Made by a program: the position numbers and the translations under genes
Shown: positions 31,329 to 40,698 of the stretch, piece after piece
Numbering within the stretch: position 1 is the first letter of the stretch
How the letters are laid out: each line of letters opens with the position of its first letter
Assembly: GCA_002878375.1 (NCBI GenBank)
Contig: NIRF01000002.1
Span: 132,626 to 196,625, forward strand
Length of the DNA: 64,000 bases
Source: Dictyoglomus sp. NZ13-RE01
Lineage (GTDB): Bacteria; Dictyoglomota; Dictyoglomia; Dictyoglomales; Dictyoglomaceae
Direction: 5' to 3'
The notes under the pieces: generated by a model
Database searches by the model: none
What the model was told of the DNA's origin: nothing
Seen by the model: the letters and a program-made list of their open reading frames with translations, nothing else

Positions 31329-31868
31329 ATGAAAAAATTTTTACATTTAACAATTTTCATACTTTCAATTTTAAGTTTAACCTTTGCACAGGAGACTTAT
31401 GATTTCAGAAAAGTAACCTGGGGAATGACAAAAGCAGATGTTTTAAAAGCAGAAAAGAAAACTCCAATTTTTGAAGACGAAAATGATTTAATCTTTGAAG
31501 AAACACTGTTAAACAGGAATTTCTCATGTCTCTACGTATTCCAAGAAGATAAGCTCTACAGTGCAGGATATATATTAACAGATAAGTATGAAGATTATTC
31601 TGATTATGTTGATCTTTATATTGAATTAAAAGACTTATTAAGTGAAAAATATGGAAAACCAATTATAAGCAAAGATCCTGAAATCTTCCCCATAGGAAAT
31701 TTCAACTATTCTACATCATGGTTCACTCCAAGAAGTGTCATAATGCTTTCTCTAAGTAGAAAATCTGGAGAATATACTCTTATGATTGCCTATATAGATG
31801 TAAACTTTGTCAAAAAAGAAATAGATAAATCCTCAGAGGAGAAAAACAAAGATAAAACAAAATTATAA
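31329..31868 (+). CDS. Small secreted protein of unknown function
   Basis: The 179-residue protein has a signal peptide (KKFLHLTIFILSILSLTFA) and a mature domain starting ETYDFRKVTWGMTKADVLKA. That opening (FRxxxWGMTKxxVxxxE) is shared by small periplasmic or lipoprotein-like families without assigned role. The tail is highly charged (KSSEEKNKDKTK). No lipobox cysteine is visible. A ribosome site AGGAG precedes the start. It stands just before the cas operon in the same direction, but nothing links it to CRISPR function. Confidence 0.7.
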   Translation: MKKFLHLTIFILSILSLTFAQETYDFRKVTWGMTKADVLKAEKKTPIFEDENDLIFEETLLNRNFSCLYVFQEDKLYSAGYILTDKYEDYSDYVDLYIELKDLLSEKYGKPIISKDPEIFPIGNFNYSTSWFTPRSVIMLSLSRKSGEYTLMIAYIDVNFVKKEIDKSSEEKNKDKTKL

Positions 31869-31947
31869 TGATATTCGTCATTGTTTATAGCAAAAAAATT
31901 TGATAAACTCTTGTTTAGAAAAATACTTGATTAAGATGGGGGAGAAA

Positions 31948-32733
31948 ATGAGAATAAAACTAACTTATGAATCTTTAAATGGAAAGATTATTCTTCCCAA
32001 CCACTATAATTATTATCTTCAAAGCTTAATATACCAAACGTTCTCACCTGACCTTGCTGGAAAACTCCACGAAGAAGGTTTCCTATTAGGGAAAAGACCT
32101 TTCAAGCTTTTTACCTTCTCAAGAATATTAGAAAAGGGAAAGCCATCAAAAGATAAGAAATTCTTAATTTTCGATAGTAGAATAACCTTTTATTTTTCTT
32201 CTCCAAAGGAAGAAATTGTTGAAAATCTTGCAGAAAGATCCATAAGAGAAAGAGAATTTCATTTACTAAACAACAAGATATACTTAGCTCAAATAGAGAT
32301 AGTAACCTTGCCAAGAATCGAAGAAAAGATTGTTATAAAAGCTCTCTCCCCCATCACAGTTTATAGCACCATAAAGAAAGAGAACAATGAAACCCTCATT
32401 CACTACTATAAACCAATAGAAGAAGACTTTTCCAAGCTCATTGAGAAAAATGCCAAGAAAAAATACAAGCTAATATACCAAAAGGAACCTCCAGAAGATT
32501 CCTATCTACATATTAAGCCATTAAAGTTTTCTGTGAGCGAAAATCTTAAAATAATCCTATTTAAAAATACTCCCATTGAGGGTTATACAGGAATATATGA
32601 GATTTCAGGAACTCGCGAATTAATCCTATCTACCTATGAGGCAGGACTTGGCAACAAAAATTCTGAGGGCTTTGGTATGTGGGAAATTTGGAAAAAGAAA
32701 GAAAAGGAGGTGAGAGAATGCTTAAGGAAATAA
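31948..32733 (+). CDS. cas6: CRISPR endoribonuclease Cas6
   Basis: The 261-residue RAMP protein starts at the ATG at 31948 behind GGGGGAG. It has two ferredoxin-like halves (PNHYNYYLQSLIYQTF with a histidine near the N-terminus, and the C-terminal glycine-rich loop AGLGNKNSEGFGMWEIW). Cas6 cuts pre-crRNA inside each repeat, leaving the 8-nt ATTGAAAC handle in type I-B. First gene of the cas operon; it overlaps cas8b by 16 bases. Confidence 0.92.
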   Translation: MRIKLTYESLNGKIILPNHYNYYLQSLIYQTFSPDLAGKLHEEGFLLGKRPFKLFTFSRILEKGKPSKDKKFLIFDSRITFYFSSPKEEIVENLAERSIREREFHLLNNKIYLAQIEIVTLPRIEEKIVIKALSPITVYSTIKKENNETLIHYYKPIEEDFSKLIEKNAKKKYKLIYQKEPPEDSYLHIKPLKFSVSENLKIILFKNTPIEGYTGIYEISGTRELILSTYEAGLGNKNSEGFGMWEIWKKKEKEVRECLRK

Positions 32734-34694
32734 AGGAGATTGGCGAAACCTACAGAAAAAGCATAGGAGAAAATTTTGTGCAAACCTTAGTTAAAAAGGA
32801 TAAGCTAAAGAAAAATAAAATGATTATTGTAGTCGATTTTAATCTTGAGGACAAAATTGCTAATATTGATTTCGTAGAATTAAATGAAGAAAGATTTGAA
32901 AAATATTTGTGGGTGGGTAATCGTGGGGGGAATAATCCTCAAGACAGGCTTACTTCTGACTCTGTAAGCTACCTATTCTTTGAGTCTCCAAAGAATCTCT
33001 ATAAAGGTTTAAAAGAAGGAGACCTTAAAAACAAACTTAAGGCTATTCTTGATGAGTTTTTTGTAACAGATAAATTAGGAGACGAAGAAATAACATATTT
33101 AGACCTTAGCAAGCTAAATCCTTTCAAGAAATGGAAAGAAGAAATAGATAATGAAATAGCAAAGATAAGGGAAACTGCTTCTAAAGAAACAGATAAAAAG
33201 AAAAAGATAAAAAAGTTTAAAAATAGTTATGAAAAACTACTTCTAAACTTCATAGAAAAGGCAAATGTAATTAAAGGAGAGGATATATCCCTTTATAGTT
33301 TTACTATAGATGGGAAAAAACCTTCTGAAATAAAAGAATATATAGAGTATTTGGAACAAAAAATCATTGAGGAAAGATTTGAAAATAGTATAGAAGGCGA
33401 ATGTTTTGTATGTGGAAAAAGAGATGAATTAACTTCTGATACAGCAGAGATTCCTGCAAAGTTTTATATAACTAACTTAGTAACATTTTCTTCAGGACTT
33501 GAAGGAGAACCAACCAAAAAAGTAAAAATAAAAGGATTTACTAAAAATTTCTCTATTTGTAGAGATTGTTACAAAGATATCATCTCAGGAATAAGTTATA
33601 TGAACAACTACCTCAATGTTTACCTGGCAGATAACACTGCTTGGATAATACCTGGACTATTCTTTAATCCAATAAGTGAAAGGTTAACCTTAAATTGGAT
33701 AAAATTTTCCAAAAACTTTACAAAGTCTATTTTTACTTTGGATGACTTTATAGAATACAAAGAGAAAATTGAAAAGGAAATGGAGGACTATATAAAAAAC
33801 GAAAATATTACTGATTATTCTTATGTTGATATACTCTTTTACGATGAACCACCTGGAAGGAATGAATTTAAAATTAGAAAGTATATCAGAGAAATCCCGC
33901 TTCCAAGAGTTAAACATCTAACAAAAATAATGTCTGAAGTACAAGAAATAGGAAATGAACTCCTTGGAGAAGATAAAAATTGGTTCATTTCTTTAGACAA
34001 GATATATAGATTAGTTCCTGTTAGAAAAGGAGAATCCCAAGAATATAAAAAGATATTGGATCTATATGAGGATATTTTATTAGGATATAAATTGGACAAA
34101 GAATTTCTTATTAATTCCTTCATGACCTTAGCCAAAATATATATCTATGAACGTACTGATTACAATGTTAAACCCAGAAACAACAATGATTTTAATCTCA
34201 CAAGAGATATCCTCGCTACAAATCTACTTATAAAACTTCTTGAGAAACTAAACCTTATAGAAGGAGGTGAATTTATGAATTCTCTTCATGAAGTTTTGGA
34301 CAAGGACATGGCAAACTACATAGAAAAGATGGGATTTACCAATGAAGAAACCGCCCTATTCTTACTCGGATACCTTATAGGGGAAATTGGAGCAGAACAA
34401 ATAAAAGGAGCAGAAGATTACAATGCTAAAAAGCCAATACTAAACAAAATCAACTTCAACGGAATGTCTCCAAAAAATCTTTTAAACCTTGCTAACGATG
34501 TATTCGATAAATTGGACCAATACAGGATAAGAGGGTACAATGAGAAAATATATGCAGTAATGAAAAGCCTTCTTGATGCCCATATAAAGAATTGGAGTCT
34601 CTCAGATACTGAAAATGTTTACTATATTCTTTCTGGTTACTCTTATTCAACCTATAAAAGAATAACTTCAGTAAGAGGAAAGGAGGAGAATTAA
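32718..34694 (+). CDS. cas8b: Type I-B Cascade large subunit Cas8b (Csh1/TM1802 family)
   Basis: The 658-residue protein matches the Csh1/TM1802 layout: a zinc-finger-like pair C229/C232 (CFVCGK) and C281/C284 (CRDC), long helical regions and a C-terminal helical bundle. Cas8b recognises the PAM and stabilises the Cascade R-loop. The ATG at 32718 follows AAGGAGGTG, inside the end of cas6. The cas7 ATG comes immediately after the stop. Confidence 0.88.
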   Translation: MLKEIKEIGETYRKSIGENFVQTLVKKDKLKKNKMIIVVDFNLEDKIANIDFVELNEERFEKYLWVGNRGGNNPQDRLTSDSVSYLFFESPKNLYKGLKEGDLKNKLKAILDEFFVTDKLGDEEITYLDLSKLNPFKKWKEEIDNEIAKIRETASKETDKKKKIKKFKNSYEKLLLNFIEKANVIKGEDISLYSFTIDGKKPSEIKEYIEYLEQKIIEERFENSIEGECFVCGKRDELTSDTAEIPAKFYITNLVTFSSGLEGEPTKKVKIKGFTKNFSICRDCYKDIISGISYMNNYLNVYLADNTAWIIPGLFFNPISERLTLNWIKFSKNFTKSIFTLDDFIEYKEKIEKEMEDYIKNENITDYSYVDILFYDEPPGRNEFKIRKYIREIPLPRVKHLTKIMSEVQEIGNELLGEDKNWFISLDKIYRLVPVRKGESQEYKKILDLYEDILLGYKLDKEFLINSFMTLAKIYIYERTDYNVKPRNNNDFNLTRDILATNLLIKLLEKLNLIEGGEFMNSLHEVLDKDMANYIEKMGFTNEETALFLLGYLIGEIGAEQIKGAEDYNAKKPILNKINFNGMSPKNLLNLANDVFDKLDQYRIRGYNEKIYAVMKSLLDAHIKNWSLSDTENVYYILSGYSYSTYKRITSVRGKEEN

Positions 34695-35636
34695 ATGAGC
34701 ATATATTCCAAAAATTCTGAGATTTTATTCCTTTATGATGCCAAAATGACAAATCCTAATGGTGATCCAGATGATGAGAACAAACCAAGAATGGATTATG
34801 AAAAAGAAGTAAATCTTGTTAGTGATGTAAGATTAAAAAGATATGTTAGGGACTATTTAGAAAGTATAGGATATGAAATATTTGTGGCAAAGGTAGATGG
34901 TGAAATTGTCAAAGCCACAGAAAGACTGAAAAGATTTTTTGAAAAAGAAAACAAAAAGGTTGATCTGAATAAGCTAACAAAGGAAGACATAAACTTTTTA
35001 CTTTCAAAATTAATAGATGTTAGACTTTTTGGGGCAACAATGCCAATCGAAGGAGAAAAAAAGGAACGAGGAGCAAGCTATAATCTTACAGGACCTGTAC
35101 AGTTTACATGGGGATATTCTTTAAATAAGGTAGAACTTGTCAGATCAAGCTCCATTACTTCTACATTTGCTGGAAAAAAAGAAGAATTTGGTACCTTTGG
35201 GAAGGATTGGCGACTATACTACTCACTAATTGCTTTTTATGGGATAGTAAGTGGATACAGAGCCCAATACACAAATCTTTCTGAAGATGACGTAAAGCTT
35301 TTGGATAAGGCAATGATTGAAGGAATAAACCTAATGGCATCCACAAGAAGTAAAGTAGGACAAAAACCAAGATTTTTATTAAGGGTGGAGTATAAAGACA
35401 AGAATACGTTCTTAGGGGACATGAGAGGGAAAATTATATTGGATAAAGTAGATGGCTTAAGAGATATATCGGATTACGAGGTTGATATGAATAAATTAAA
35501 AGCATTTTTGGAGTCCAACAAAGAAAAAATTGAAAAAATCTATATTTTTGAAGACGATGAACTAAAAGTAAAAGGTGGTCCATTTAAAGAACAGTTAAAG
35601 GCTACTTTCTCTGATAAAGTAGTGAGCATTCAATAA
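34695..35636 (+). CDS. cas7: Cascade backbone subunit Cas7 (Csh2)
   Basis: The 313-residue protein begins with the Csh2 signature EILFLYDAKMTNPNGDPD and continues with DVRLKRYVRDYL, RLFGATMPIEG and GASYNLTGPVQFTWGYSLN. Several Cas7 copies coat the crRNA spacer in Cascade. It starts directly after the cas8b stop, behind AAAGGAGGAG. Confidence 0.94.
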   Translation: MSIYSKNSEILFLYDAKMTNPNGDPDDENKPRMDYEKEVNLVSDVRLKRYVRDYLESIGYEIFVAKVDGEIVKATERLKRFFEKENKKVDLNKLTKEDINFLLSKLIDVRLFGATMPIEGEKKERGASYNLTGPVQFTWGYSLNKVELVRSSSITSTFAGKKEEFGTFGKDWRLYYSLIAFYGIVSGYRAQYTNLSEDDVKLLDKAMIEGINLMASTRSKVGQKPRFLLRVEYKDKNTFLGDMRGKIILDKVDGLRDISDYEVDMNKLKAFLESNKEKIEKIYIFEDDELKVKGGPFKEQLKATFSDKVVSIQ

Positions 35637-35650
35637 AGCTGGTGATCTTT

Positions 35651-36397
35651 ATGAAGGTCTTAGTATTTGATCTTATTGGCAAAATGGCGCACTTTAGGAA
35701 GTACTATACAAACTCTTCTTCCCTCTCCTACTATTTTCCTCCAAGAACAACTACCATAGGGCTTATTGCAGGGATAATAGGAAGAGAAAGGGATCAATAC
35801 TATGAGGACTTCTCCGAAGACAAAACAGGAATTGCCATTTCCATAAAAACAAATCTAAGAAAAAAGATAAACACTGTAAACTATATAAAAGCAGAAAATA
35901 AGAATGAATTGAACTTAAGTAGGAAAGAACACACCCAAGTACCATTAGAATTAATCTTGCCAGACGAATACGATAAAGAATTAATCTACAGAATATTCTT
36001 CTACCACAGAGATCAAAACGTATTTGATGAGGTAGTAGAGAATGTTAAAAATGAAAAGGTAAAATTTCCTCCATACTTAGGAATAAGTGAATGCATAGGC
36101 AACATAAAATTTATATATTATGGAGATGTAAAAGAAGAAGAGAAAGAAAATCCAGAAATAAACTCCATAGTAAGTGTAGATTTTATAAGTAGGAATAATT
36201 GCACTATAGAGCCTTATGAAGGTGCATTATATGTGAAGGAATTAATGCCTTTCTCCTTTGACTCCAACAGAATGCCTAAAAACTCACCAAGAGAGTACAT
36301 AGCAGAAATAAAGAAGGGAAAGATAAAAATCAGGGGAAAAATAAAAGTTAAGGTTATTGAAGAGCTAAACGAAAATTTTCTATTCATGGAGGAATAA
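35651..36397 (+). CDS. cas5: Cascade subunit Cas5 (type I-B)
   Basis: The 248-residue RAMP protein begins KVLVFDLIGKMAHFRKYYTN and has SLSYYFPPRTTTIGLIAGIIG, the standard Cas5 N-terminal fold that caps the crRNA 5' handle. The ATG at 35651 has GGTGAT 5 bases upstream; an in-frame GTG at 35642 is part of that site. It is 14 bases after cas7 and followed at once by cas3. Confidence 0.92.
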   Translation: MKVLVFDLIGKMAHFRKYYTNSSSLSYYFPPRTTTIGLIAGIIGRERDQYYEDFSEDKTGIAISIKTNLRKKINTVNYIKAENKNELNLSRKEHTQVPLELILPDEYDKELIYRIFFYHRDQNVFDEVVENVKNEKVKFPPYLGISECIGNIKFIYYGDVKEEEKENPEINSIVSVDFISRNNCTIEPYEGALYVKELMPFSFDSNRMPKNSPREYIAEIKKGKIKIRGKIKVKVIEELNENFLFMEE

Positions 36398-36398
36398 G

Positions 36399-38765
36399 AT
36401 GGAATTTTATTCCCATTTAGATCCTAAGACCTTACTTATAGATCATCTAAGAGAGGTGGCAGAAAGAGCCCAAAATTATTTCTATTTCAATAGCAAAGAA
36501 GATCTTAATAAAATCGCATATCTGTTGGGACTAACTCATGACTTTGGGAAATATACAACATATTTTCAGGACAGACTACATGGAAGGAAGGATCCTGGGA
36601 AATTGGCTGACCATGGGTTTATCTCCTCTCTCTATACAGCATACACATTATCAAAGGCAAAAGAAAAATTAAATATTGGGGAGGAATTAAAAGAATTCCT
36701 CCCCCTTATTTCCTCCTTTGTTGTATATCATCACCACTTAGATCTAACAGACCTTGATAATTTTGATGCTCACTTAGAAGAGGATTACTTGGAAAAAGTT
36801 AAAGCGCAAATTGAAAATATGAAGGAAAACCGTCAAGATATAGAAAAAGATTTGGTAGAACTTGGATTACCAACTATTGAAGAATTTGAGCAAAACCTAA
36901 ACAAAATAGTTGATGAAATTAAACGTCTACTTTATAAATACAAAAACCCCTTGCTCGAGAAGGAAAAAGAAAAAATATCTATCCTAACCCTGGCTCTTTT
37001 TTCCGCCCTTATTGATGCTGATAAAAAGTCTGCTGGAAAAGTAAAAGAAATAGATAGAAAGTCAATTCCTGAAAATATAGTAGAAATCCATAAAAGCAGG
37101 AAATTTAAAAATAGTAATGATGAGATAAACAAATTAAGGGAAGAAATCTTTGAAAACATAACTAAAAAAGTAGAAAGCTTAGATATAGAAAATAAAAAAA
37201 TATTTAGTCTTACTGCCCCAACAGGCTCTGGAAAAACCCTTACCGGTTTTGCCTTCGCAGTAAAACTAAGAAAGAAAATAGAAGAAAAGTATAACTATAC
37301 ACCAAGAATTATATACTCCCTACCATTTATATCTATAATAGATCAGAATTACAAGATACTCTACGAAGTACTATCTAACATAGAAAACTTTGAAGGAAAT
37401 AGTTCCACATATATAATAGGGCATCATCACTTATCAAACATAGAATATGAAGAAGGCAATGAATTTGAAGAAGTAGAAAAAGCACTTTCTCTCATAGAAT
37501 CATGGGAATCGGAGGTAATAGTTACCACTTTTGTACAACTCCTTCATTCAGTTATCGGATTTAAAAATAAATTTCTAAAAAAGTACCATAACATTGCAAG
37601 AAGTATTATCATCCTTGATGAGGCACAAAATGTACCTGCAGAATATTGGGAACTTATAAGAAGAGTATTTAAGTTAATGACACAATATCTGAATTGCTAC
37701 ATAATACTTATGACTGCAACAAGACCACTAATCTTCCATGAAAATGAAATAGAAGAAATATTAGATCAAAAGGAAAAATATTTTAGAAGTCTAAGCAGAG
37801 TAATATTAAAACCAAGGTTAGAAGAAAGAAAAATACCAGATTTCCTAACCCTCTTTGAAGAAATCTATAAACCAGGCAAATCCTACCTAATAGTAACGAA
37901 CACTATCAACTCCTCTATTGATATATACAAACTTTTAAAAGAGAAATTTAAAAACCTTTATTATTTATCTGCAAACCTAATCTCAAAACACAAATTAGAA
38001 AGGATAAATGATATCAAGAGTAAATTGGAAAATGGTGAAAAAGTTATACTTGTTTCAACTCAGGTAGTTGAGGCAGGAGTTGACCTGGACTTTGATATAA
38101 CCATTAGAGATCTTGGACCTTTAGATTCCATTGTTCAAGTGGCAGGAAGATGCAATAGAAATCTTAAGAAGGGGAAAAACTCTGGAGAAGTTTATGTTCT
38201 GAATCTAAAGGACGAGAAAAATAGAAGCTTATCTACCTATGTTTATTCCCAAATTTTACCAAGTATATCCAAAACAATACTTGAAGAGATAAACGAAATT
38301 GAAGAAGCAAAATTTTTGGAACTTGTAGATCAATATTTTAAAAGAATAAGAGAAATAAAGTCCTTTGAAGATTCAGAAAAAATATTTCAGGCTTTGCTTG
38401 ATTTGAGATTCTTCTCAAAAAATGAGTCTTCTGTAAGCTCCTTTAACGTTATACAGGAAAAAGGAACTATTTATCCTGTATTTATAGAATGGGATGAAGA
38501 TGCAAAAAACACATGGAAAAAGTATAAAGAAATAATAGAGATGGAAGGAGAAATCTGGGAGAAGAAAAAACGCTTATTAGAAATTAAAAGGCAGTTTGAG
38601 GATTACATAGTAAATGTAAGAGTACAAGGAAGTATTAATGAAATATTCGGTATGATTTTTGAAAAAGGTTTAGGATATGTACCCCATGAAAAAGTACAAG
38701 ACTTTTATGATGAAGAAACAGGATTTAAAAAAGATCTTAAAAATGTTTCCGCATTAATACTATGA
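36399..38765 (+). CDS. cas3: CRISPR helicase-nuclease Cas3
   Basis: The 788-residue protein joins an N-terminal HD nuclease (THDFGK near residue 46, VVYHHHLDL further on) to a superfamily 2 helicase: motif I TAPTGSGKT near 271, motif II DEAQ near 407, motif III TATRP, and VEAGVDLDFD with QVAGRCNR as motifs V and VI. Cas3 is recruited to the Cascade R-loop and degrades target DNA. All catalytic motifs appear intact. It overlaps cas4 by ATGA. Confidence 0.95.
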   Translation: MEFYSHLDPKTLLIDHLREVAERAQNYFYFNSKEDLNKIAYLLGLTHDFGKYTTYFQDRLHGRKDPGKLADHGFISSLYTAYTLSKAKEKLNIGEELKEFLPLISSFVVYHHHLDLTDLDNFDAHLEEDYLEKVKAQIENMKENRQDIEKDLVELGLPTIEEFEQNLNKIVDEIKRLLYKYKNPLLEKEKEKISILTLALFSALIDADKKSAGKVKEIDRKSIPENIVEIHKSRKFKNSNDEINKLREEIFENITKKVESLDIENKKIFSLTAPTGSGKTLTGFAFAVKLRKKIEEKYNYTPRIIYSLPFISIIDQNYKILYEVLSNIENFEGNSSTYIIGHHHLSNIEYEEGNEFEEVEKALSLIESWESEVIVTTFVQLLHSVIGFKNKFLKKYHNIARSIIILDEAQNVPAEYWELIRRVFKLMTQYLNCYIILMTATRPLIFHENEIEEILDQKEKYFRSLSRVILKPRLEERKIPDFLTLFEEIYKPGKSYLIVTNTINSSIDIYKLLKEKFKNLYYLSANLISKHKLERINDIKSKLENGEKVILVSTQVVEAGVDLDFDITIRDLGPLDSIVQVAGRCNRNLKKGKNSGEVYVLNLKDEKNRSLSTYVYSQILPSISKTILEEINEIEEAKFLELVDQYFKRIREIKSFEDSEKIFQALLDLRFFSKNESSVSSFNVIQEKGTIYPVFIEWDEDAKNTWKKYKEIIEMEGEIWEKKKRLLEIKRQFEDYIVNVRVQGSINEIFGMIFEKGLGYVPHEKVQDFYDEETGFKKDLKNVSALIL

Positions 38766-39256
38766 GAAGTATTAATGGAACACTTATTGCAAGTTACTAT
38801 GCCTGTAAAAGAGAGCTCTGGTTTATGGCCCATGAAATCATACCAGATCAAGACAACTCATTTTTAGAATTAGGTAGATTCAATGAGGAAACCTTTTATG
38901 AAAGAGAAGAAAAAGGGCTTATTGTTGGAGACCTGAAGATTGACCTAATTAAAAAAGGAAGAGATACATTGGTTGTAGGAGAAATAAAGAAGTCATCAAG
39001 GTCTGAAAAAACTGGGATTATGCAACTTTACTATTATCTACTTTATTTAAAAGAAAGAGGTGTTGAGGCAAAAGGGGAAGTACTAATTCCAAAGGAAAAG
39101 AAAAAGATAGCTATTGAGCTTACTCCAGAAATAGAGGAAGAATTAAAAGAAGCTATAAAAGAAATAGAAAAAATAATCGATATGGAAACACCTCCTCCTA
39201 AGGAAAAAATAAAATATTGTATACCTTGTGCGTATAGGGAGTTTTGTTGGGCATGA
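38762..39256 (+). CDS. cas4: CRISPR adaptation exonuclease Cas4
   Basis: The 164-residue protein has the RecB-like nuclease core (GRFNEETFYERE, the VVGEIKKSS motif with the catalytic E and K) and the iron-sulfur cysteines: one in YYACKREL and three in CIPCAYREFC. Cas4 trims prespacers and sets their PAM-side orientation with Cas1-Cas2. It overlaps cas3 and cas1 by four bases each. Confidence 0.93.
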   Translation: MRSINGTLIASYYACKRELWFMAHEIIPDQDNSFLELGRFNEETFYEREEKGLIVGDLKIDLIKKGRDTLVVGEIKKSSRSEKTGIMQLYYYLLYLKERGVEAKGEVLIPKEKKKIAIELTPEIEEELKEAIKEIEKIIDMETPPPKEKIKYCIPCAYREFCWA

Positions 39257-40248
39257 GCGAAAGTATATATGTGTTTTCAAGCGGTGAGATAAAACGAAAA
39301 CAAAATACCATTTACTTTGAGGACAAAGATGGAAATAAAAAATATTTGCCTATAGAAAATATAAGGGAGATACATTTTTTAGGAGAAATCACATTAAATA
39401 AAGATTTTTTAGAATACATTACTCAAAAGGAAATAATACTCCATTTTTACAATTACTATGGATATTATGTTGGCAGTTACTATCCCAGAGAACATTACAA
39501 CAGTGGATACATGATATTAAAGCAAGCAGAACATTATTTAGACAATAGTAAAAGATTGGCTTTAGCTAAAAAATTTGTCGAAGGTGCTTACAAGAACATA
39601 CTAAAAGTCCTCAACTATTACCATAAGAGGGAAACAAATCTTGAGACACACATCAAAAAAATTATGAGTTTATCTGAAAAAATAAATATGTGCGAGAGAA
39701 TTGATGAGCTAATGGCTATTGAAGGGAATATAAGGGAAACTTATTATGATGCCTTTAACGAAATAATAGAAAATGAGGACTTCAAATTTGATACAAGAAC
39801 AAAAAGACCTCCAGAAAATATGATAAATACTTTGATTAGCTTTGGAAATTCTCTTATCTATACCTATATACTCTCAGAAATTTACAAAACTCATCTTGAT
39901 CCAAGAATTGGCTTTCTTCATACTACAAACTTTAGAAGATTCTCTTTGAATTTAGATATAGCAGAAATATTCAAACCCATAATTGTAGATAGAGTAATCT
40001 TTAATATTGTAAATAAAAACATGATATCAAAAAAGGATTTTGAAGAAAAATTAGGAGGATTATATTTAAAAGATTCTGGAAGAAAAATATTTATAGATAA
40101 AATAGAGGAAAAACTAAAAACCACAGTAGAGTATAAAAAAATAGGAAAAAGTATATCCTATAGAAGGCTTATAAGACTTGAGCTGTATAAACTTGAGAAA
40201 CACTTGATAGGAGAAGAGGAATATGAACCTTTGGTAGCAGAATGGTAG
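39253..40248 (+). CDS. cas1: CRISPR integrase Cas1
   Basis: The 331-residue protein has the Cas1 core: an N-terminal beta domain (SIYVFSSGEIKRK), then IEGNIRETYYDAF with the metal-binding glutamate, and a histidine and aspartate in RIGFLHTTNFRRFSLNLDIA. It catalyses spacer integration at the leader-repeat junction. The ATG at 39253 overlaps the cas4 stop (ATGA); an upstream TTG is not needed. Confidence 0.95.
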   Translation: MSESIYVFSSGEIKRKQNTIYFEDKDGNKKYLPIENIREIHFLGEITLNKDFLEYITQKEIILHFYNYYGYYVGSYYPREHYNSGYMILKQAEHYLDNSKRLALAKKFVEGAYKNILKVLNYYHKRETNLETHIKKIMSLSEKINMCERIDELMAIEGNIRETYYDAFNEIIENEDFKFDTRTKRPPENMINTLISFGNSLIYTYILSEIYKTHLDPRIGFLHTTNFRRFSLNLDIAEIFKPIIVDRVIFNIVNKNMISKKDFEEKLGGLYLKDSGRKIFIDKIEEKLKTTVEYKKIGKSISYRRLIRLELYKLEKHLIGEEEYEPLVAEW

Positions 40249-40251
40249 ATC

Positions 40252-40518
40252 ATGTATGTGATCATGGTCTATGATATAAATGAAGAAAGGGTCTCTAAGG
40301 TGTTGAAAATTGCAAGAAAGTATCTCACTTGGGTCCAAAATTCTGTGCTTGAAGGGGAAATAACAGAAGCAAAATTTGAAAGACTTAATTACGAACTAAT
40401 GAATATTATTAATACAGAAGAAGACTCCATTATCTTTTACATTATGCGCACTACAAAGTACACTGAGCGAAAAATAATAGGATTAGAAAAAGGAAAGATA
40501 AACAATAATTTTTTATAA
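40252..40518 (+). CDS. cas2: CRISPR adaptation protein Cas2
   Basis: The 88-residue ferredoxin-fold protein starts YVIMVYDINEERVSKVLKIA, with the conserved aspartate of Cas2, and has YLTWVQNSVLEGEIT. It forms the structural core of the Cas1-Cas2 integrase. It lies 3 bases after cas1 and is the last cas gene; the CRISPR leader begins just downstream. Confidence 0.95.
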   Translation: MYVIMVYDINEERVSKVLKIARKYLTWVQNSVLEGEITEAKFERLNYELMNIINTEEDSIIFYIMRTTKYTERKIIGLEKGKINNNFL

Positions 40519-40529
40519 AATACATAAAA

Positions 40530-40668
40530 TTTCTGTCGACCTCCAATCCTGCAAAAAACCCCGGGGTACGACAGAAAATTAAAATCTCTAAATTTCCCTC
40601 TTTAAATCTAACAAATCTTGATGTATAATATAATCAAAATTGTAGATCTCCTATAAGGGTATTAATTT
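40530..40668 (+). promoter_or_regulatory. CRISPR leader (copy A) with promoter and degenerate first repeat
   Basis: The AT-rich stretch after cas2 holds a TATAAT at 40624-40629, so transcription should begin near 40636, almost at a degenerate repeat (40638-40668). That repeat matches the array consensus in its middle but has four substitutions in the first 12 bases and a disrupted 3' end (GGGTATTAAT instead of GGGATTGAAAC). A further partial copy, AAATTGTAGAT, occurs at 40670-40680. The leader is present a second time at 55924-56061. Confidence 0.8.
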
Positions 40669-40698
40669 TAAATTGTAGATTTTTTGCTATATTAACGG

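Noticed and set aside
31329-31868. The secreted protein before cas6 as a CRISPR accessory
   Set aside because: It has a signal peptide and no link to cas genes other than position.
40637-40680. AATTGTAGAT motifs resemble the end of type V (Cas12a) repeats
   Set aside because: They are parts of the degenerate type I-B repeat and no cas12 gene is present.
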